DNA of 38,666 nt. It comes from Rubrivivax sp. Its GTDB lineage: Bacteria; Pseudomonadota; Gammaproteobacteria; Burkholderiales; Burkholderiaceae_C. Of the stretch, positions 28,801 through 37,800 are shown piece by piece; positions within the stretch are counted from its first letter, which is position 1; each line of letters starts with the position of its first letter. The notes beneath the pieces were generated by a model, which saw nothing but the letters and a program-made list of their open reading frames with translations, had not been told where the DNA came from and ran no database searches. The DNA lies in contig JADCGQ010000071.1 of NCBI GenBank assembly GCA_020248945.1, positions 1 to 38,666 of the forward strand, read 5' to 3'. The translations under genes and the position numbers were made by a program.

Positions 28801-31800
28801 GCTGGCCAGCAGCAGGCCCTGCAGGCCGCTGCCGGCCTGGCCGAAGGTGATGCTGTCCACCAGGCCTGCGAGCCGGTACTCCAGCTCGGCGCGGCCGGCC
28901 GTGAGGCCGCTCATCGGGAAGCTGACGATCTCGGTGGTGGCAGCCGGGTCGGCGCCGTTGATTTGCGAGCCGGTCCAGCGCACGCCCCACAGCCGGCCGT
29001 CGGGGGCGAAGGCGAGGTCGCTGACGCGGGTGTTGGAGAACGCGCGCCAGGCGCGCGAGGCATCGGTGGCGCGCGGGTCGAAGACGGCCACGCCGTCGCC
29101 CGTGCTGACGTAGACGAGCCCGGCCGGGTCGATGGCCAATGCGTGCGTCAGCGGCTCGCCGCCAGGGCCGCGGTGGCGCGCCAGCACGGCGCCGCTGGCG
29201 GCGTCCAGCAGCAGCAGTTCCGCGCCCGTCAGCGCCCAGAGCTGGCCGCTGGCGTCCAGCGCCATGTCCAGCACCGCGCTGTCCAGTTCGAACAGCGGCG
29301 CGAGGCTGCGGCCGCCCTCGGGGCCGAAGCGGAAGACCTGGTTGCGCTGCGCGCCGGCGCTGGCCAGCACGCTGCCGTCGGCCAGCTGCACCATGGCCAG
29401 CGCGCCGATGTCGCCGGCGCTGCCGGCAAAGCCGCTGGCAAAGCCCCGCAGCTGCATCGGCGCCAGCACGCTGCGCAGGTCGGCGGCCTGGCCGGGCACG
29501 ACGAAACCAGGCAGCTGCTGCAGCGCCACGTCGAACATCGCGTTGTCGGCGTAGCTGCGGCCGGGCTGTGCAGCTGGCAGCTGGGGCGTGGCGGCGAAGG
29601 TCTCGTTGGTGCCCAGGGCGCGCTCGGTGTCGGCGCGGCTGCCGTCGTCGGGCAGCACGGCGCGCGAGACACTGGCAGCTTCGCGGTTGCCGGCCAGGTC
29701 GGTGGCCACGGCGATGAATTCGTAGGTCTTGTCGGCCTGGCCCGTGAACAGGCGGGAGCCCTGGGCCTCGGTGATCTGGCGCTGCCAGATGCGGAAGTCG
29801 CCCCCGTTCTCGGCCACGTACAGGGTGACGTGGCGCACGCCGCTGGCGTCGTCGCTGGCGTTCCACTCCAGCCGGTAGGTCGGCAGGCCCTGCGCGTCAG
29901 CGCCGGCGCTGTGCGCCTGCAGCGTGGTGGCGGGGGCGGCGGCGTCGAGCTTGTGGCTGAGGCTGGCGCTGTCGATGGGCGGGGTGGCGTCGAAGATGGC
30001 GCGCGCGCGCATCTGCAGCGTCGCGCCGGTGGCGGCGCCCTGCGCCGCGCGCACGGTGTAGCTGGCGCTGCCGCTGCCGCGCTGGCCGTTGGCCGCCGGC
30101 AGCAGCAGGCCGCGCGCGGGGTCGCGCAGCACCTCGCCGGTGTCGGGGTCGATGGCCTGGATCAGCCAGGTGGCCACGCGACTCGCGGCGTCGATGCCCG
30201 CGCTGACGCGCAGCACGAAGCCCTTGCTGCCGGTGAAGTCGAAGTCGCCCTGGAAGGCCGCCAGGCCCGCCGGCACGTGCACGTTGATGTCGCCGACCTT
30301 GAGGTCGCCCAGGCGCAGGCTGGCCGCATCGAGATCCTCGTCGAGCTCGGTCACCAGGCGCAGCTCGCCCACCGCGTTGCCGCCCGGGTTGGTGAAGCCG
30401 ATGGCGTACGGCAGCGCGTAGTCGGCGGGTACGTAACTGTCGCCGCTGGCCGACAGCAGCGCCTGCGGGCCGCGCACGGTGACGTCGCCCGTGACGGCGC
30501 TGCCGCGGCCGCTGAGCTCCTGCAGGTACTGCGTCAGGCCCAGCGTCGGCACGCCCACGGGCTTGAACTCCCCGTCCAGCAGGCCGATGTGGCGAAGGTA
30601 CTCGAGCTCGGCACGGCCGCCGGCGAAGACGTCGAAACTGATGAAGTGCGTCCCGGCGCGCGCGCCGCGGTCAAAGGCAGCGCGATCGGGGGCCACGTGG
30701 ACCGGCACGAACACCGACTCGCCGCCGGCGGTGCGGCGCTCCACACGGTATTCCACCGGAGCGGGCTGGGCAGCCGCGTCGCCCGCCCAGCGGGCGGTGT
30801 CGCCGTACCACTGCTGCACCTTGGCAAAGAAGCCCAGCAGGTCGGACTGCGTGCGGTAGGTGTCGCCGGCGCGGCCGATGAGCACGCCGCTGGCCAGCGT
30901 GGCGTTCAGGCTCAGCACGAGCTCGTCGGTGCGGATGGCTGGCGCGGCGTCGGCCGGCCGCAGCAGGCCCGCGGTCTCCAATGCCGCCAGCCAGCCCTGC
31001 ACCCACTGCGCCTCGTCCGCCGCCAGCGCCGTCAGGGTGCTGGCGGCGCTGGCGTCGGCAAGGATGGCCGTTCGCAGCCTCTTGGCGTGCTCGCTCTGGT
31101 CGGCGATGAACTCATCGCGCGTCAGCGGCGTGGCCGATCCCAGCGTGTCGAAGCGGAAGGGCATGGCCAGAGCCTCGATCTCCGTGATGCGCTCACGCTC
31201 GTCGGGTGCGAGGAAACGCGCGGCCAGCCCTGCCGAGATCTTGTCCAGGTCATGCACGCCCCCGTCGAGCAAGCCGGCTTGCTTCCAGTCCGGCCGGATC
31301 GCGTACAGGCGCTCGCGCAGGCCCTCGAAGTCACGGCGCAGCCACTCCGCCAGCCCGGGATAGGTCTGGACTGTGAAGGTGAGGCCCGCATAGCCGTTGC
31401 CCGCCAGATCGAAGGCGTAGCCCGGTGCCAGGTTCCAGCCCGATGTGTTGACGGTGCCGTCCAGCGAGGCCCAGGGCACGTCGCTGCGCAGCGGCCGCGT
31501 GGGTGTGGTGCCGTAGGTCTGGGTGTTGGCGCCGTTGCCCTGCGCGGCGCCGGGCGGCTGCCCGCCGACATTGCTGCCGAACACGGCATAGGGCAGGTTC
31601 AGCCCGCCGAGAACGTCCTCGCTGCGGCCCATCTCGGTGGCGCCGACGTCGAAGCGCACGTAGGGCGTATCGACGTTGGTCAGGCTCTGCAGGCTGACGC
31701 TGTAGACGGCGCTGTCGCCCGGCTCGATGTTGCGCGGGCCGCCGATGCCGATGGTGACATCGGGCTCGATCATGCGCTCCACCAGGTAGCGGTAGGGCTC

Positions 31801-34800
31801 GGTGACGCGCTGCCCGTCGGGGTTGATCACCGTCAGGTCGTACAGGCCGTGCGGCACGTGGCGCAGGTCGAAGACGGCGCGGATGCGCGTGGCGTCCAGC
31901 ACCTGCCAACGCGCGGGCTCGATCTCGAACTCGCCCGGCCGCGACAGTTTGACGAGCGCGCCTGCCGCGAAGCGGGCACCCTCGATGTCCACCGTGACCC
32001 AGCGGTGGTCGTCGTCGCCGGTGCCGCCCTGGTCGGGGCTGACCCGCGTGATCGACAGCGGCAGCGCGTCGGCACGCAGCGTGGCTGCGGTGGGCGCGCC
32101 GGCCGTGGCCAGGCGCGAACGCACCAGCACGTAGTAGCTGCCCGCCTGCGTGCTGGGCATGAGCAACTGCTGGTCGGGCGCCAGCGGGTTGGTGTAAGCA
32201 GCGTCGAAGGCGCTGCCGGTGGGCACCTCGCCGTAGCGGATGTACAGCTCGTTGGCCCCGCTGTCGGCGCTGGCGTCCAGCGCCACGCGCAGCGTCTGGC
32301 CGGCGCCCACGGTGATGCGGTACAGCCGCTCGGCCCCGGCGCCCAGTTGCAGGGTCTGCGCGGTGCCCAGCACCAGCTCGGGCACCTGCACGTTCAGCGT
32401 CGCGGCGCTGGCGGTGCGGTTGTTGGCCTCGCCCGGGGCCATGTTCAGGCCCGTCTCGGTGTAGGTGATCGGGCCCTCGAACACCTGGTTGTACAGGTCG
32501 GGCCGCACCAGTACGCGCCAGGCGCCCTGCTTCAGCGGCGGCAGCTTCACGCTCAGCGTGCCGCTGTAGCTGCCGCCCGCCGCCACGTCGCCCACGCGCT
32601 CCACGCGGCCCAGCAGGATGTCGTCCAGCCCCCAGGTGCCGTCGGCCGACAGGTACAACGCGTCGGTCCAGCGGCCGATGGCCGCATTGACCGACGCGTT
32701 GGTGATCGTGAAGCCGATGCTCACCATCTCGCCGGTGACCGCACTGGTCGGCACGTTGACCGCCTGAGCCACCAGATCCGCCGGCGGTGGCGTCTCGATG
32801 AGCATGGGTGCCAGCGGGGCCGCGTCGTTGTTGGTCTCGGCGCCGAACTCCAGCACGCGGCCGTTCTCGCCAGCGCCGCCGGCGCGCGCCGGGTCGGTGA
32901 CGACGAACACGTAGTAGGCGCCCTCCAGGTCGCGCGGGGCGATGAAGCTCAGCGCGGCCTCGTAGCGCTGGCCCGCCGACAAGCCACCGCTGTGCCCGAC
33001 GAAGCCGAGGAAACGGTCCTTGGCGGTGTCCAGGAAGCGGTCGCGCGACAGGTACACCATGTCGTACCAGCCGCCCTGGTCGAGCGGCGTGTCGCCGCCG
33101 AAGTTGCGGACCCCGAAGCTGACTTCGAACGACTGCCCCGCCACCACCCGCTCTGGTGCCGTGACGCTGTCCACGCGCAGGTCCGGCGGCTGCACGAGGC
33201 GGATCGGCAGTGCGATGAATTGCTGGTTGTTGCCCTCGTCGCGGAATTCCTGCACCGCGCTGGTGCCGCTCTCGCCCACGGAGCGCAGCCCAGCCCGGAT
33301 GCTGCTGGGCGCGTAGCCTGCGACCCCCGGAATCGCCTTGCCGTCGAAAACCCGGGTGTCGGCCTTGACGATGAGCCGGAAGTCCCCGCTGATGGAACTG
33401 GGCAGCGTGAAGGTGGCCGAGTTGGTGTACGACTCACCCGGCAGCAGGAAGCGCGGGTTGCCGCCCGAGTCGGTCAGCGTCGTCAGGCGAACAGCCAGGC
33501 GGGTTTCGAGGCTGCTGCCACGGTCCACCAAGGGGTAGTCGCTGCCGTCCAGCGTGTCGTCGCGCGAGAGGTAGAGGCCATCGAGCCAGTTCGACACGCG
33601 TGTGGCTCGCGCGCCCTGGTTGGTGACGGTCCAGCTTGCCGTGATGGTCTGCCCGGAGCCCGGGTTGGGATCGGAGACGGTGATCGCGCTGACCACCAGG
33701 TCGGGCTCGCGGTAGGTGACGTTGAGCGTGCCGCGGCCCACGTTGTTGTCGTTGCGCAAGCCCTCGAACGCGCTGGCGGCGTAATGCTTCAGGGCACCGG
33801 CATTGCTGCCCGTCAGCGACTCGTCCTCGGGGACGGGTGCCCGCATGCCGAGCCGGCTGCCGTCGGCCACGACGTAGATGTAGTACGGCCCGTCGGTACC
33901 CGGGGGCAGCTTCACCTTGGCGCTGGCCGTGTAGCTGGCGCCGCCAGCCAGCGGCGTGAGGTTGGTGCGCTCCACCGAGGCCAGGAACACCGCGCGCGAC
34001 GGGATCAGCTCCGGATCGGGGCTGAAGTAAATGTTGTCGACCCAGCTGCGCGTGCCAGCCCACACCGTGCCTCCATGGTTGGTCACGGTGAAGGTGATCG
34101 TGGTCTCCTCGCCCGAGAAGTTCTCGGGCTGCGTGACCACGCTGCCCACCCGCAGGTCGGCGGGCTGGTTCGTCACCACCGAACTCACGGCGCGGCTGTT
34201 GTTGTTCTCGTCGGACTCCTTCACCTCGGTGCCGCGCGTGGTTTGGATGTCCGTCTCGACCACGAGGTACCCGGCGGCGATGGACGGCGCCAGCGCCACC
34301 GTCTGGCTGGCGCTGTAGGTCTGGCCCTGGCCCAGGCTGCGTTCCTGGCGGTACTCCCCCAGCAGCCAGCGCACGTTGGCCTGGCTCAGGTCGGCGTTGT
34401 CGGCAAGCCAGACGCGGTCGGTCCACGTGCCAGTGAAGGCGCCACCCGTGTTGCGCACCGTGTAGCCGAAGCTGTAGTCCGAGGCCGCCGCACCGGCGGT
34501 CGGCGCGGACACCTGGCTGACCACCAGATCGGGAAGGGACGCGCCCTGCACGCCGAGCACCGCGATCGGCCGCGCCTTGTAGTTGTTGTTGTCGATCTGC
34601 GTGGCGTCGTCGGGGTTGACGTTGGACGCCAGCGTGTCCTCGAGGATGGCGTCGTAGGTGTCGCTCCAGACGGTGATGAAGTACTGACCCGACAGCAGCC
34701 CCTCGGGGATCTGCACGTTCAGCGTGCCCAGGTAGTCCTGGCCCACGGCCAGGTGGCCCGTGTGCGTGACCTGCGCCAGGCGGATGTCGCCCTTGGCAGC

Positions 34801-37800
34801 CGACGGGCGTGTGCGGTCCACCGTCAGCCAGACGCTGTCGGTCCAGCTGTTGACGGCGGCCGTGTCGCCCAGCGTCGGGGCCGAGCCGCGGTTGCTGACC
34901 TTGTAGCGCACGTCGATGCGGCTGCCATGCACGGCCTGGTCGGGCGCGACGACGTCGCTGGTCACCAGGTCGGCGAACGGCACCGGGTCGATGTGCAGCT
35001 GCGCGGCGCGCGAGTTGTTGGCCTCGTTCGGGTACTCGTCGATGCGGTTGGTGGCGTCGGCCACGACGATCAGGTAGGCGCTGCCGCGGTAGCGGATCGG
35101 GATGTCCACCAGCGCGGAGGCATTGCTGTAGCTCTCGCCAGGGGCCAGCGCGGCGCCGCTGTCGAGGCGGCCGACGAGCACGTCGTCGGCGCTGACGGTG
35201 CCGTCCAGGGACAGGTAGACGTAGTCGCTCCACGGGCCGCTGGTGGGCAGCGAGCCGAAGTTGCCCACCGTGAACTGCACGGCCGCGCGAGTGCCCGCGG
35301 TCACGCTGGCAGGCACGGTGAGCTGCGTGAGGCGCAGGTCGGGTCGCGGGGTCAGCGCCACCACGATCGCCCGGTCGTCATCGGCGCTGTTGTTCGCACG
35401 TGCCGCGCCGTGCTCGTAAGTCTGGTTGGCCGAGCCCGTGCCCAGCAGACTGTTGGTCACCACCCGCAGCCGGTAGCCGCCCTCGATGCGCGTGGGCAGC
35501 CGCAGCTGCTCGCGCCGCTCGTAGCGCTTGCCGGCATCGAGCCCGCGGTCGTAGGTGAAGCTGCCCAGCAGCACCGCCGCGCCGCCGCCGGGCGGGATCA
35601 GCAGCACGTCGTCCTGCCAGGTGCCGCCGGCGGCGGCCGTGCCCTGGTTGAAGACTGTCCAGCTCAGCTCGAGCAGCGAGCCCTCCAGCGCCGTGGCTGG
35701 CGCCTCGATCGACTCGACCACCAGGTCGGGCGAGGGTGCCAGCGTCACCGCCACCGCCCCCGAGCGGCCGCTGTTGTTGTTGGTGTAGACGAACTCGAAG
35801 GGACCGCCCGTGTCCACCTGCACGTACCAGGTGCCCTCCAGCCCCTGCGGCAGCGTGGCCTGGATGGTTCGCGTGTAGCTGCCCCCCACACCGAGCTGCC
35901 CGATCTGCCCGGCCCGGGCCAGCTCGTGGCGCGCGCCGCTGCCGTCGGCGTTGGCCGTCAGCCAGACCCGGTCGTCCCAGGTGCTGCGGTCGGTGATGCC
36001 GATACCCCGGTTGGCCACCGTCCAGCTCACCTGCAGCGGCTGCCCGCTGACCGCCGCGGCCGGCACGGACACGCTCTCCACGCGAAGATCCGCGTAGGGG
36101 ATGGGCATCACGTCCAGCACGCCCGTGGCCTGCCCCTGGTTGTTGGCCTCCTGCCCGTTTTCCCACACCGCGCCCAGCGCATCGGTGCGCACGAAGACCT
36201 TGCCCTGCCGGGTGAAGCCCGGCCCGAAGCGGTAGGTCACCGTGCCTTCGTAGCTCTGGCCGGCGCCCAGCGCGCCGTCGCGCTGGAAGGTGCCCAGCAC
36301 GATGTCGTCGCCGTCGCCCAGCACGTCGTTGGTGGAATACACCACCCGGTCCGTCCAGCTCACGCTGCGGCCGGCGCCGATGCCCACGTTGGCGACCACC
36401 CAGCGCACCGTCACGCTGGCCGGGTCGTCCACCACCGGCGCGGTGGGAATGGTCACGCTGGTGACAGTAAGGTCGGCGAAGAAGTCGCGTGCCACGTCGA
36501 TCGCCAGACGCGCCGTGTTGTCGCCCTCGCCCGCCGCGCTCTCGGCGTTGGCGCCCGTCGCGTCGGTCACCACGATCAGCCGCCACGAGCCCTGCAGATC
36601 GGCCGGCAGCGTGAAAGCCAGCTCGCCCGCCGCCTCGGCGCCGGCAGCCAGGCTGGCGATGCTGCGCTCGCCCAGCAGCAGGTCGCCGCCGCCCACGGCG
36701 TCGTCGGCCGACAGGTACACCCGCTCCAGCACGTTGCTCGCCTGGGCGTTGCCGGCGTTGCGCGTGCTCCAGCGCAGCGTGACCCCCTCGCCGCCGCGCA
36801 GCGTGCCCGTGGTCTGCAGGCCCTGCAGCTGCAGCTCGGGGGCGGCCACCGTCAGGGCGCGCGTGGCCAGGTTGTCGGTCTCGTCGGACTCGCTGACCCG
36901 ACCCGGGCGGTCAGTCGTCACCTCCAGCCGCCACTGGCCCGGCGGCAGCGCCGGCACGGCCACCGACAGCGTCTGCTCCAGCGTGGCGCCGGCATCGATC
37001 GAGCGGAAGGCCGCGTCGCTGCTCAGCAGCTGCGCCGGGTGCACCCCCGACACGTCCACCAGCCGCAGCTCCTCGTCGAAGAAGGCGTTGGCCGCGTCGT
37101 TGCCGCTGTTGCGCAGCAGGTAGGTCACCGTGACGCTTTCGCCCACGCGCCAGGTGTCGGGCGCGGCCAGCGACTCCACGCGCAGGTTCGGGCGCGGCTC
37201 GGGCTTGACCTCCAGCGCGGCCACCGACGCCGCCACGTTGTTGGCCGTGCGGCCGAGTTCGTGCACGACCGCATTGGCGTCGCTGCGCACCACCAGGTAG
37301 CGCGCGCCCGTCGCGTCGCGCGGGATGCTCACCTGCAACGACTCGGTATACGCCGCCCCAACCCCCAGCGCGCCCGCGTGGGTGACCGAGCCCAGCAGCA
37401 CCGAACTGCCGGTGATGCCCGGCGTGCTCGACAGCCACACCTGATCGACCCACAGGCTCGCGTCGGTCAGCGCGATGCCGTCGTTGTGCACCGACCACTG
37501 CACGGTCGCCGAGCGCCCGGCCACCAGTTCCGGCGGCAGTGCCAGCAGCGTCACGGCCAGGTCGGCGTAGGTCTCGCGCACCTCCACGGGGCTGGAGATG
37601 CGGCGGTTGTCGGCCAGGGTGTCGGGCTCCTTGACGTTGCCGTCGGCATCGGCCACGACCGCCAGGTGCCAGGCCCCGCCGATGCGCGAAGGCAGCCGCA
37701 CCAGCGCGCTGCGCTCGTAGCTGACGCCCACCGCCAGCAGTTCGCTGCGCGGCACGCTGGCCAGCACGATGTCGTCGGCGTTGCCGATGGTGGCGTCGCG